Program-made: the position numbers and the translations under genes | Notes under the pieces: generated by a model | The model's input: the letters and a program-made list of their open reading frames with translations, nothing else | The model's database searches: none | Told to the model about the DNA's origin: nothing | Source: an uncultured Eubacterium sp. | GTDB taxonomy: Bacteria > Bacillota > Clostridia > Lachnospirales > Lachnospiraceae | Direction of reading: 5' to 3' | Assembly (NCBI GenBank): GCA_910589665.1 | Contig: CAJUTR010000001.1 | Coordinates: forward strand, 138,629 to 202,628 | DNA length: 64,000 nt | Shown: positions 25,193-34,519 of the stretch, one piece after another | Layout of the letters: every line of letters begins with the position of its first letter | Numbering within the stretch: position 1 is the stretch's first letter

Positions 25193-26365
25193 ATGAAACG
25201 GAATTTATGTGTGCTGGGTTCGACGGGTTCTATCGGAACCCAGACTCTAGAAGTTGTGGATGAACATCAGGCAGAACTTCAGATCTTGTCGATGACGGCA
25301 GGAGATAACATCGACCTGTTTGTGGAACAGATTTTAAAATACGAGCCCCGGCGAGTAAGTGTAAAAAGTGAAGAAGGGGCTGAGAAACTGCGGCTGAGCC
25401 TGACGGAACGACAGGAGGAACAGCTGTTCATACTGCCGGAAATACTGTATGGCATGGATGGGTTTATTGCGTGCGCCACGATGCCGGACATACACACGGT
25501 CGTTGCGGCGATGGTCGGGATGATCGGACTTCGCCCGGTTATGGAGGCGATCCGGCACAAAAAAGACATCGCGCTGGCAAATAAGGAAACCCTTGTGACG
25601 GCGGGGCATATGATAATACCAATGGCAGAACAATATGGCGTGTCGCTCCTGCCTGTCGACAGTGAGCATTCCGCCATCTTTCAATGCCTGCAAAGCAGCT
25701 CTTCCGAGGAGGAGATCGAGCATCTTTATCTGACGGCGTCCGGTGGGCCGTTTCGTCATTTTACGGCGGAAGAACTGGAACGGGTCACGCTCGAACAGGC
25801 GCTCGCCCACCCAAATTGGCAGATGGGACATAAAATTACGATTGATTCCGCGACTATGATAAACAAAGGGTTAGAGATCATAGAGGCGTGCTGGCTGTTT
25901 CGCGTGGGACTGGATCAGGTTCACGTACTCGTGCAGCCCGACAGTGTGATCCACTCGATGGTTGGATTTCGGGACGGCTCAGTACTGGCACAGATGGGGG
26001 TTCCCGATATGCGGCTTCCGATCCAGTATGCGCTCATGTATCCGGCCCGGCCGAAGTTGTCCGGAGAGCGGCTCGATTTTGAGACACTGGTTTCCATCCG
26101 TTTTGAGAGGCCGAATACAGATGTACTCCGGGGAATCGACCTGGCAAAACGTGCATTTGAGACGGGCGGCAGTATGACGACGGTGATGAACGCGGCCAAT
26201 GAGTTTGCTGTGGCAAAATTTTTAAAACGGGAAATCGGTTTTACGACGATATATTCTATGATCGAATATGCGATGGATCATCATGCGTTCATAAAAAATC
26301 CATCTTTGGATGATATACTGGAAACAGAGCGGGAGACCCGCCTGAGATTGGAAGCGCTTGGGTAA
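25193..26365 (+). CDS. dxr: 1-deoxy-D-xylulose 5-phosphate reductoisomerase
   Basis: A 390-residue enzyme for the second step of the MEP isoprenoid pathway. It shows the NADPH-binding GSTGSIGTQTLEVV, the metal/substrate motif PVDSEHSAIFQCL and IDSATMINKGLEI. It stands between cdsA and rseP in the order common in Firmicutes. Confidence 0.97.
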   Translation: MKRNLCVLGSTGSIGTQTLEVVDEHQAELQILSMTAGDNIDLFVEQILKYEPRRVSVKSEEGAEKLRLSLTERQEEQLFILPEILYGMDGFIACATMPDIHTVVAAMVGMIGLRPVMEAIRHKKDIALANKETLVTAGHMIIPMAEQYGVSLLPVDSEHSAIFQCLQSSSSEEEIEHLYLTASGGPFRHFTAEELERVTLEQALAHPNWQMGHKITIDSATMINKGLEIIEACWLFRVGLDQVHVLVQPDSVIHSMVGFRDGSVLAQMGVPDMRLPIQYALMYPARPKLSGERLDFETLVSIRFERPNTDVLRGIDLAKRAFETGGSMTTVMNAANEFAVAKFLKREIGFTTIYSMIEYAMDHHAFIKNPSLDDILETERETRLRLEALG

Positions 26366-26421
26366 CGTTATGTTTGAGCCAGGCATGCGAACAAGAATTA
26401 AAAAGTAAATGGAGGATGGAA

Positions 26422-27549
26422 ATGAGTTTTTCAAATGTTTTAATTGCAGTTGTCATATTTAGTGCCATTATTTTGTTTCACGAACTGGGGCATTTTCTAC
26501 TCGCCAAGGCAAATAAGGTCGGGGTGATCGAATTTTCTCTCGGCATGGGGCCGCGGATCATCACTTTTGCGAAAACGGACGCGGGTTGCCGGGTAAAGCT
26601 GTTTGGGACGAATAAATATTTCGAGGAGCATCCGGAATATGAGAACCATACGTGTTATTCGTGGAAGATCCTGCCGTTTGGAGGCTCGTGTATGATGCTC
26701 GGAGAGATGGAGAGTTTGCAGGATTCCCGGGCGTTCGGCAACAAGGGTGTCCTCGCCAGGATATCCGTGATCGCGGCGGGCCCCATTTTTAACTTCATTC
26801 TTGCCTTTGTGCTGGCGCTCTGCGTCATCGGAGTGGTCGGATATGATAAGGCGGAGATCACGAGCGTGGAAACGGGTATGCCTTTGGCGGAAAGTGGTTT
26901 TCAGGATGGCGATATCATCACGGGGATCAATGGCAGAAATATCGTGTTGAACAGGGAACTGACCTCATATCTGCAGTTTCATCCTCTTTCGGATGCGCCG
27001 GTGGAATTGACGGCAGACCGCGGCGGCCAGGAAGTAAAAGCGATGGTTACGCCGAGACTTGTGACAAATGATGACGGGAAAGAAGTATACCGCCTGGGAT
27101 TTGCTTATGGAAATGGAAGGACAAAAACCGGCGTGTGGGATACGATCAAGTACTCCGCTTATGAAGTGAAGTTTTGGATCTGGACGACAGTGGAAAGCCT
27201 GGGAAAGATCATTTCTGGTAAAGTCAGCGCCAAGGAAGTGGCGGGGCCGGTCGGGATCATTCAGGCGGTCGGCGATGTTGTTGACCAGAGCCGTCGGGGA
27301 GGGATCGAGTTTATCTGGCTGAACGTCATCAATTTCAGTATACTGATCACTGCCAATCTCGGTGTGATGAACTTATTGCCGATCCCGGCACTCGACGGCG
27401 GCCGGCTGCTGTTTTTGATCATTGAGGCGATCCGCAGGAAACCATTGCCCGAAAAGTTTGAGAATTATGTCAATCTCGGTGGTTTTGTCCTGCTGATGGG
27501 ACTGATGGTCGTCATACTGGCGAATGATATTTTAAAATTGATCCCATAA
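26422..27549 (+). CDS. rseP: RIP metalloprotease RseP (site-2 protease)
   Basis: About 375 residues. An intramembrane zinc protease that cuts anti-sigma factors and signal-peptide remnants. The zinc motif HELGH is in the first membrane segment, a PDZ domain lies in the middle (AESGFQDGDIITGINGR), and the second conserved motif NLLPIPALDGGR is near the end. ATG 26422 is chosen: GGAGG at 26411-26415 is 6 bases before it but overlaps the in-frame ATG at 26416. Confidence 0.95.
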   Translation: MSFSNVLIAVVIFSAIILFHELGHFLLAKANKVGVIEFSLGMGPRIITFAKTDAGCRVKLFGTNKYFEEHPEYENHTCYSWKILPFGGSCMMLGEMESLQDSRAFGNKGVLARISVIAAGPIFNFILAFVLALCVIGVVGYDKAEITSVETGMPLAESGFQDGDIITGINGRNIVLNRELTSYLQFHPLSDAPVELTADRGGQEVKAMVTPRLVTNDDGKEVYRLGFAYGNGRTKTGVWDTIKYSAYEVKFWIWTTVESLGKIISGKVSAKEVAGPVGIIQAVGDVVDQSRRGGIEFIWLNVINFSILITANLGVMNLLPIPALDGGRLLFLIIEAIRRKPLPEKFENYVNLGGFVLLMGLMVVILANDILKLIP

Positions 27550-27587
27550 GCGCGTTATGAACGTAAGAATGAAACGAGGAGAATCCT

Positions 27588-28634
27588 ATGAAAACGAGGG
27601 AAATTTCCATTGGGGACGTTACGATCGGCGGCGGCAATCCGGTGGCCGTGCAGTCGATGACGAATACAAAGACGGAGGACGCCGGCGCGACGGCTGCGCA
27701 GATCCATCGTCTCGAGCAGGCCGGATGTGATATTGTCCGGGTGGCGGTTCCGACGATGGAGGCGGCGGAGGCGATTGCGCAGATCAAACGGCAGGTGTCG
27801 GTTCCGGTCGTGGCGGACATCCATTTTGACTACCGCCTCGCGATCGCGGCCGTTTCGCACGGCGCTGATAAGATCCGCATCAATCCAGGGAACATCGGAA
27901 GCCAGGAGCGGATACAGGCTGTCGTGGACAAGTGTCGGGAGCGGAATGTACCGATCCGCGTCGGAGTAAACAGTGGTTCCCTGGAAAAGCATCTTCTCGA
28001 AAAATATGGCGGCGTGACGCCAGAAGCGCTCGTGGAGAGCGCACTGGATCAGGTACGCATCATAGAGGGGATGGCATATGAGAATCTGGTCATCAGTATC
28101 AAGTCATCGGATGTTTTGCAGGGGATCCGGGCGCATGAACGGATCGCGTCAGAGACCGACTATCCGCTTCATGTCGGCATAACGGAGTCAGGAACTGTCA
28201 TGTCGGGGAGCATCAAGTCGGCAGTAGGTATCGGAAATATATTGTATCAGGGGATTGGTGATACGATCCGTGTTTCCCTGACCGGGGATCCGGTGGAAGA
28301 GGTAAAGGCGGCGCATCTGATCTTAAAGTCGCTGGGGCTGAAAAAGGGAGGCATCAGCGTCGTGTCCTGTCCGACGTGCGGGCGGACGCAGATTGACCTG
28401 ATCGGTCTTGCGACAAGAGTAGAAGAAATGGTGCAGGATTTTGATCTGGATATTAAAGTTGCCGTGATGGGTTGTGTGGTTAATGGCCCGGGGGAGGCGA
28501 GAGAAGCTGATCTCGGCATCGCTGGGGGGATCGGAGAGGGTCTTTTGATCCGAAAGGGAGAGGTGATCCGAAAAGTGCCAGAGGATGAACTTCTCGAGGC
28601 GCTGCGGCAGGAACTTCTTCATTGGGAAGGATGA
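27588..28634 (+). CDS. ispG: 4-hydroxy-3-methylbut-2-enyl-diphosphate synthase IspG
   Basis: A 348-residue [4Fe-4S] enzyme of the MEP pathway. The TIM-barrel part begins with VTIGGGNPVAVQSMTNT; the cluster ligands are the CPTCGR pair and Cys in MGCVVNGPGEA. With dxr and uppS in the same run, isoprenoid precursor synthesis and its use are grouped. Bacillus has proS in this place. Confidence 0.97.
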   Translation: MKTREISIGDVTIGGGNPVAVQSMTNTKTEDAGATAAQIHRLEQAGCDIVRVAVPTMEAAEAIAQIKRQVSVPVVADIHFDYRLAIAAVSHGADKIRINPGNIGSQERIQAVVDKCRERNVPIRVGVNSGSLEKHLLEKYGGVTPEALVESALDQVRIIEGMAYENLVISIKSSDVLQGIRAHERIASETDYPLHVGITESGTVMSGSIKSAVGIGNILYQGIGDTIRVSLTGDPVEEVKAAHLILKSLGLKKGGISVVSCPTCGRTQIDLIGLATRVEEMVQDFDLDIKVAVMGCVVNGPGEAREADLGIAGGIGEGLLIRKGEVIRKVPEDELLEALRQELLHWEG

Positions 28635-28640
28635 GTCAGG

Positions 28641-31600
28641 ATGGAACATTTTTTTCGCGCGTTTTCCAAATTAAACTGCAATGACAATATAAAACGTGAA
28701 TATGAGGATGTGATGGTTGACCGGATCCAGGCATCAAAGTCGAAAAAGCTGGTGTTTATTTACTGTAAAAAACACCAGCTCTTGTCATATAAGAAAATAG
28801 GCTTGATGGAAAAGGAGCTGTACAAGCAGGTATTTAAGCGTCTGGGCTTTCACCCGCAGCTGCGTATTTCCTATCCAGAGTTGGAATATACGCCTCTTTC
28901 GGAACTTTTGAACCGGATCGAAGAGGATCTGAAAGAGGAAATCCGGGATATGGATCCGGTGGACGGACTCGAATTTTGTGAGGAATCATTTGAATCAGAA
29001 GGCGAAACACTGTTTATCACATGTCGAGACTCCTTTTTAACGAGAAAACGATGCGGCGGCATCGAGGAATTTTTGCGTTCTGCGTTTTTACAGCGGTTTG
29101 GCAGGGAAGTGGCCGTCGAGTTCCGTTTTCAGGAATTTGAGAGAAAACGTGATTTTGAGCCGGAGACGTACGGAGTCCGGACGGACCAGGGATTACTGGC
29201 CGGGAGTGGGCATGGAGTGGCGCCATCGGAGGCGGATATAGGCGGGAATTCCGAACTTGCAGGGAACGCTGGAAATGCTGGTAATTCAGGATATGTAGGT
29301 GATGTTGGGAACAATGGGATTACTGGGGGGCATGGGAGTACAGGAAAGGCTGGAAATACCGGAGATGTTGGGGATGCCGCGAACGCTGGAAGTGCCGGGA
29401 ACTACGGAAATCCGGCAAGTGCTGGAAATGCGGGGAAAGCCGGGACGGTTTCGGGTGAACAGGGTTCAAAAGAGAGGACGGGCGGTGCGAGGAAATCGGC
29501 TGGCCGCCAGAAGGCAAATCGTTCCCGAAATGGTTTTCGCCGTCCGGCGAGCGATCCCAGCGTATTTTACGGAAGGAACTGCGAGGGGACGCTTATTCCG
29601 ATCAAGGAGATCCAGGGGGATCTTGGCGAGGTCGTTATCGATGGACAGATCCGCAGTGTGGAGAGCCGTGAGATCAAGGGGGAGAAGCAGATCGTCCGTT
29701 TTGCCGTTACCGATTATACGGATACGATCGAGTGTAAGTTATTTATTAAAAATGAGCAGATCACGGATACCAATTTTTTCGAATTTGTTAAAAAAGGAAA
29801 TTTTGTGCGTGTCAAAGGGGCGGCTGTCTATGATAGTTATGACAAAGATATCCGTATCAGCAGCATTGCAGGGATAAAAGAGATCAAGGATTTCCGTGTG
29901 GGGCGGAGTGATCGCTCCCCAGTAAAGAGGGTGGAACTGCACGCACACACGCAGATGAGCGATATGGACGGCATTACAAATGTCAAACAGCTTGTCAATC
30001 GGGCACGTGCATGGGGGCACCGTGCGGTGGCGATTACGGATCACGGCGTTGTGCAGGCGTTTCCAGATGCCAACCATGCGCTCGAGGGATTGAAACTTTC
30101 CGAGGACGATGACTTTAAGATTCTTTACGGCTGTGAGGCTTATCTGGTTGATGATCTGAACGATCTCGCGGTCGAAAATGAAAAAGGCCAGCAGCTGACG
30201 GGTGATTTTGTCGTGTTCGATCTCGAGACGACAGGTTTTTCGCCGGTCAACGACCGGATCATCGAGATCGGCGCCGTACGGGTCAGCGGCGGCAGCATAA
30301 CGGATCGGTTTAGTACGTTTGTCAACCCGGACATCCACATCCCAGAGCGCATTACAGAATTGACGACGATCACGGATGGGATGGTAGCGGACGCTCCGCC
30401 GATCGAGCATGTACTTCCACAGTTTCTGTCGTTTGTCGGCGACAGTGTCCTCGTGGCGCACAATGCCGGATTTGACCACGGGTTTCTGAAGACAAAGGCA
30501 AGGGAACAAGGGGTGGAAACGGATTTTACCGTTGTGGATACCGTAGGGCTTGCGAGGGTTTTATTTCCGGAACTGGCGAAGTTTAAACTTGATCATATCG
30601 CGAAAAAGTTAAAGATTTCCCTGGAAAATCATCACCGGGCGGTCGACGATGCCGGTGCGACGGCGGAAATTTTTGTAAGATTTGTGGAGATGTTTGCCGG
30701 ACGTGGTATTTATGATCTGGCAAAGCTGTCGGAGATTACGACGGGATCGGCTGACATTGTGAAGAAAAAGCCGTCGTACCACGCGATCATTTTTGCTGCC
30801 AATGAGACGGGGCGCGTGAATCTGTATCGTCTCGTTTCAATGGGACATCTGGACTATTTTTACCGCCGGCCCCGCATCCCGAAAAGCATGTTCCAGAAAT
30901 ACCGCGACGGATTGATCATCGGGTCTGCCTGTGAAGCCGGGGAACTGTACCGGGCGCTGTTAGATGACGCGCCGGAGGAGAGGATCCGGGAACTCGTGGA
31001 GTTTTATGATTACTTAGAGATCCAGCCGCTCGGCAATAATCATTTTATGATCGAGAGTGAAAGAATCGAAAAGATCCAGAGCGAAGAGGATTTAAAACAG
31101 ATGAACCGTCGTATCGTGGATCTTGGAGATCGCTATGGGAAGCCGGTGGCGGCGACGTGCGACGTACATTTTCTCGATCCGGAGGATGAGATTTACCGAA
31201 AGATCATTTTTGCGGGCAAGAAGATGAAAGACGCCGATGAGCAGCCGCCCCTGTATCTGCGGACGACGGAGGAAATGCTCCAGGAGTTTTCCTATCTAGG
31301 AGAGAAGAAGGCGTACGAAGTCGTTGTGACAAATACGAACTTGATTGCTGACCGGATCGAAAAAATGTCGCCGGTATATCCCGATAAGTGTCCGCCTGTC
31401 ATACCGCATTCCGATGAGACGCTGCGGGACATCTGTTATAAAAAGGCGGTCAGTATGTACGGCGACCCGCTGCCGCCGCAGGTAAAGGGGCGGCTGGACC
31501 ATGAACTGGATTCGATTATAAAAAACGGATTTGCCGTCATGTACATCATCGCCCAAAAACTCGTGTGGAAGTCGAACGAGGACGGCTATCTCGTCGGTTC

Positions 31601-33287
31601 GCGCGGATCGGTCGGCTCTTCTTTTGTCGCGACGATGTCGGGTATTACCGAAGTGAATCCGCTGCCGGCCCATTATTATTGTGAACACTGCCACTACGTC
31701 GATTTCGAATCGGAAGAAGTGAGGGCGTTTGCGGGGAGCTCGGGCTGCGATATGCCGCCGAAAAACTGCCCGGAATGTGGGAAGCTGCTGATCCAGGATG
31801 GGCATGATATTCCGTTTGAAACGTTCTTAGGGTTTTACGGGGACAAAGAGCCGGACATTGACCTGAATTTTTCTGGAGAGTACCAGAGCAAGGCGCATGC
31901 GTATACGGAGGTTATTTTTGGGGCGGGACAGACGTTCCGCGCCGGGACGATCGCAACGCTCGCCGATAAAACGGCATATGGCTATGTGAAAAATTATTTT
32001 GAAGAGCGCGGGGAGCATAAGCGTGTGGAAGAGATCGACCGGATCTTAGATGGATGCGTCGGCATCCGCCGCTCGACCGGACAGCATCCGGGCGGGATCA
32101 TCGTGCTGCCGTTTGGCTGGGAGATCTATACGTTTACACCCGTGCAGCATCCGGCAAACGACCAGGATACGACGATTGTCACGACACATTTTGATTACCA
32201 CTCGATCGATCATAACCTGCTCAAACTTGATATACTCGGACACGATGATCCCACGATGATACGTATGCTCGAGGATCTGACCGGTTTGGATGCCAAAACG
32301 GTGTCGCTTGATAATCAGGAGGTGCTGTCTTTGTTCCGTGATACGACGGCGCTCCACGTTCAGCCGGAGGAGCTGATGGGGTGCGACCTAGGCAGCCTGG
32401 GAGTGCCTGAGTTCGGTACGGAATTTGTCATGCAGATGCTGCGGGATACGAAGCCGAAAAATTTTTCGGACCTCGTTCGGATTTCCGGTCTCTCCCACGG
32501 GACCGACGTGTGGCTGAACAATGCCCAGTACTTTATTAAGGAGGGCAATTGTACGCTGTCTACAGCAATCTGTACGAGGGACGATATTATGACCTATCTG
32601 ATACATATGGGCGTAGAAAACGGACTTGCGTTTAAGATCATGGAGAGCGTCCGGAAGGGGAAGGGACTGACGCCGGATATGGAGCAGGCGATGAAAGAAG
32701 CTGGTGTGGAAGACTGGTATATCGAGTCGTGTAAGCGGATCAAGTATATGTTCCCGAAAGCACATGCGGTGGCGTATGTGATGATGGCGTTCCGGATCGC
32801 GTATTTTAAGGTGTTCTATCCGCTTGCCTACTATGCGGCTTTTTTCAGCATCCGCGCCAAGGCGTTTGATTACGAGCTGATGTGCCAGGGGAAGGAAAAA
32901 CTGGAAGAGACGATGCGTGATTACAAACGGCGCTCGAATGAACTTTCAAAAAAAGAGCAGGATAGTTATAATGACATGAGGATCGTGCAGGAGATGTATG
33001 CGAGAGGGTTTTCGTTTCTGCCGATCGATATTTTCCGCGCGAAGGCGGATCATTTTCAGATCATAGACGGGAAGCTGATGCCGCCGCTCAGTTCGATCGA
33101 AGGCATGGGCGGAAAGGCGGCAGACGGCGTTGTGGAAGCCGTGAAAGCTGGCCCATTTTCGTCCCGGGAGAATTTTAAAGAACGCTGCAAAGTACCGGGT
33201 ACGGTCGTTGAGAAAATGGCGGAGATGGGTCTTCTCGGAAACCTGCCGGAGACCGATCAGATGTCGATCCTGGACCTATTTGGATGA
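28641..33287 (+). CDS. polC: DNA polymerase III alpha subunit, PolC type, with collagen-like insert
   Basis: A 1548-residue gram-positive replicase, about 110 longer than B. subtilis PolC. Order: N-terminal domain (1-180), a Gly-rich insert and basic linker (about 200-300), OB fold (about 315-425), PHP domain split by a DnaQ-like 3'-5' exonuclease (VFDLETTGFSPVNDRIIEIG, LVAHNAGFDHGFL), then the polymerase core with GSRGSVGSSFVATM, a CEHC...CPEC zinc site, PDIDLNFSG and a basic palm-finger region. All key motifs look intact. Its ribosome site is weak. The extra length is the insert described separately. Confidence 0.97.
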   Translation: MEHFFRAFSKLNCNDNIKREYEDVMVDRIQASKSKKLVFIYCKKHQLLSYKKIGLMEKELYKQVFKRLGFHPQLRISYPELEYTPLSELLNRIEEDLKEEIRDMDPVDGLEFCEESFESEGETLFITCRDSFLTRKRCGGIEEFLRSAFLQRFGREVAVEFRFQEFERKRDFEPETYGVRTDQGLLAGSGHGVAPSEADIGGNSELAGNAGNAGNSGYVGDVGNNGITGGHGSTGKAGNTGDVGDAANAGSAGNYGNPASAGNAGKAGTVSGEQGSKERTGGARKSAGRQKANRSRNGFRRPASDPSVFYGRNCEGTLIPIKEIQGDLGEVVIDGQIRSVESREIKGEKQIVRFAVTDYTDTIECKLFIKNEQITDTNFFEFVKKGNFVRVKGAAVYDSYDKDIRISSIAGIKEIKDFRVGRSDRSPVKRVELHAHTQMSDMDGITNVKQLVNRARAWGHRAVAITDHGVVQAFPDANHALEGLKLSEDDDFKILYGCEAYLVDDLNDLAVENEKGQQLTGDFVVFDLETTGFSPVNDRIIEIGAVRVSGGSITDRFSTFVNPDIHIPERITELTTITDGMVADAPPIEHVLPQFLSFVGDSVLVAHNAGFDHGFLKTKAREQGVETDFTVVDTVGLARVLFPELAKFKLDHIAKKLKISLENHHRAVDDAGATAEIFVRFVEMFAGRGIYDLAKLSEITTGSADIVKKKPSYHAIIFAANETGRVNLYRLVSMGHLDYFYRRPRIPKSMFQKYRDGLIIGSACEAGELYRALLDDAPEERIRELVEFYDYLEIQPLGNNHFMIESERIEKIQSEEDLKQMNRRIVDLGDRYGKPVAATCDVHFLDPEDEIYRKIIFAGKKMKDADEQPPLYLRTTEEMLQEFSYLGEKKAYEVVVTNTNLIADRIEKMSPVYPDKCPPVIPHSDETLRDICYKKAVSMYGDPLPPQVKGRLDHELDSIIKNGFAVMYIIAQKLVWKSNEDGYLVGSRGSVGSSFVATMSGITEVNPLPAHYYCEHCHYVDFESEEVRAFAGSSGCDMPPKNCPECGKLLIQDGHDIPFETFLGFYGDKEPDIDLNFSGEYQSKAHAYTEVIFGAGQTFRAGTIATLADKTAYGYVKNYFEERGEHKRVEEIDRILDGCVGIRRSTGQHPGGIIVLPFGWEIYTFTPVQHPANDQDTTIVTTHFDYHSIDHNLLKLDILGHDDPTMIRMLEDLTGLDAKTVSLDNQEVLSLFRDTTALHVQPEELMGCDLGSLGVPEFGTEFVMQMLRDTKPKNFSDLVRISGLSHGTDVWLNNAQYFIKEGNCTLSTAICTRDDIMTYLIHMGVENGLAFKIMESVRKGKGLTPDMEQAMKEAGVEDWYIESCKRIKYMFPKAHAVAYVMMAFRIAYFKVFYPLAYYAAFFSIRAKAFDYELMCQGKEKLEETMRDYKRRSNELSKKEQDSYNDMRIVQEMYARGFSFLPIDIFRAKADHFQIIDGKLMPPLSSIEGMGGKAADGVVEAVKAGPFSSRENFKERCKVPGTVVEKMAEMGLLGNLPETDQMSILDLFG
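29262..29444 (+). repeat. Collagen-like Gly-X-Y coding repeat inside polC
   Basis: Residues 208-268 of PolC have Gly at every third place through 21 triplets, except Ala at 247 and 259. X-Y pairs are mostly Asn-Ala, Asp-Val, Ser-Ala, Asn-Thr and Lys-Ala; only one Pro occurs. At DNA level this is a degenerate 9-bp rhythm of GGN codons. The repeat is in frame and the rest of PolC is intact. Confidence 0.92.
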
Positions 33288-33350
33288 TCAAAGAGCATTG
33301 CCAAGCGCTGGTCGTTGAGAAAATGGCGTGTGCCAGAAATGAGGAGAGCG

Positions 33351-34391
33351 ATGGATACAGTGTTAGAAAAGGCACAAGATTTTACGGGGGAAGAATTAGC
33401 GGATCTGTTGGAACGGAATTCCGAACAGCAGGATCAGGCGTTGTTTCAAAAAGCAGATGCCGTGCGGCGCACGTATTATGGCGACAAAGTGTTTATCCGA
33501 GGTTTGATCGAATTTACAAATTATTGTAAGAATGACTGTTATTACTGTGGCATTCGGAAGGGAAACGGACAGGCCAGACGCTACCGGCTGACGGAGAAGG
33601 ACATCCTGCGGTGCTGCCAGGAAGGGTATGAACTGGGGTTTCGGACGTTTGTGCTGCAGGGAGGGGAGGATGCGTTTTTTACGGATGATAATATGTGCGG
33701 CATCGTGTCAAACATCCGTAACGATCATCCGGACTGCGCGATCACTCTTTCTGTCGGGGAAAAACCGAAGGAGAGTTACGCGGCGTTTTTTCGGGCTGGG
33801 GCAGACCGTTATCTTCTGCGCCATGAAACGGCGGATGCCTGGCATTACCGAAAACTTCACCCGTCCGGCATGCGTTTGGAGGATCGGAAGCGCTGTCTGT
33901 ATGACCTCAAAGAAATCGGTTATCAGGTAGGTTCCGGTTTTATGGTAGGTTCTCCGTATCAGTCGACGGGGCATATCATTCAGGATCTTCGATTTTTACA
34001 GGAACTTCAGCCGGATATGATCGGGATCGGTCCCTATATCAGTCACGCCCAGACGCCGTTCCGGGAGTTTGGCAATGGGACGCTCACGCTGACGCTACGG
34101 CTGATCGCCGTGCTGCGCCTGATGTTTCCGTATGCGCTCATCCCGGCGACGACCGCGCTTGGCTCGATCGATCCAGAAGGACGGGAGAAGGGGCTGAAGG
34201 CGGGGGCGAATGTCGTGATGCCGAACCTGTCACCCGAGAGCGTCCGCAAATGGTATGACTTGTATGAAAATAAAATAAGTACCGGGGAAGAGGCCGCCCA
34301 GTGCAGGCGGCTTCTGGAGAAACGGGTGGAAGAGGCCGGTTACCGGATCGTGACCGAACGGGGGGACGTGTGCCGTAGGTTGCAGCCATAG
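33351..34391 (+). CDS. hydE: [FeFe]-hydrogenase maturation radical SAM protein HydE
   Basis: About 346 residues, BioB-like radical SAM fold. The cluster motif CX3CX2C is in NYCKNDCYYCGIR (about residues 59-66), followed by VLQGGEDAFFTDD and later HETADAWHYRKLHP, which fit HydE better than BioB or PylB. HydE acts with HydF and HydG to build the H-cluster of [FeFe]-hydrogenase; those genes are not in the window. The start is uncertain: TTG 33315, ATG 33339 and ATG 33351 are in frame; the last has GAGGAG just upstream. It follows polC by 63 bases. Confidence 0.88.
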   Translation: MDTVLEKAQDFTGEELADLLERNSEQQDQALFQKADAVRRTYYGDKVFIRGLIEFTNYCKNDCYYCGIRKGNGQARRYRLTEKDILRCCQEGYELGFRTFVLQGGEDAFFTDDNMCGIVSNIRNDHPDCAITLSVGEKPKESYAAFFRAGADRYLLRHETADAWHYRKLHPSGMRLEDRKRCLYDLKEIGYQVGSGFMVGSPYQSTGHIIQDLRFLQELQPDMIGIGPYISHAQTPFREFGNGTLTLTLRLIAVLRLMFPYALIPATTALGSIDPEGREKGLKAGANVVMPNLSPESVRKWYDLYENKISTGEEAAQCRRLLEKRVEEAGYRIVTERGDVCRRLQP

Positions 34392-34420
34392 CGAGCCATT
34401 GGAAGGTTTGTAAAAAGTGA

Positions 34421-34449
34421 TTGCGTCGACGTGCGAAATCATGTATAAT
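34421..34449 (+). promoter_or_regulatory. Sigma-A promoter of the DHH phosphoesterase gene
   Basis: TTGCGT at 34421-34426, 17-base spacer, TATAAT at 34444-34449. The start would be near 34456, about 64 bases before the ATG at 34520. Confidence 0.72.
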
Positions 34450-34519
34450 AACTCTAGGGTCTGCGACGGCCCGAACAGGGTGGATTTCAAATTTTATTAT
34501 GTGGAAAGGGGATACCCAG

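Noticed and set aside
29299..29877. 192-codon + strand ORF inside polC in another frame
   Set aside because: It is a shadow of the Gly-rich and Arg-rich polC codons; no ribosome site or family likeness.
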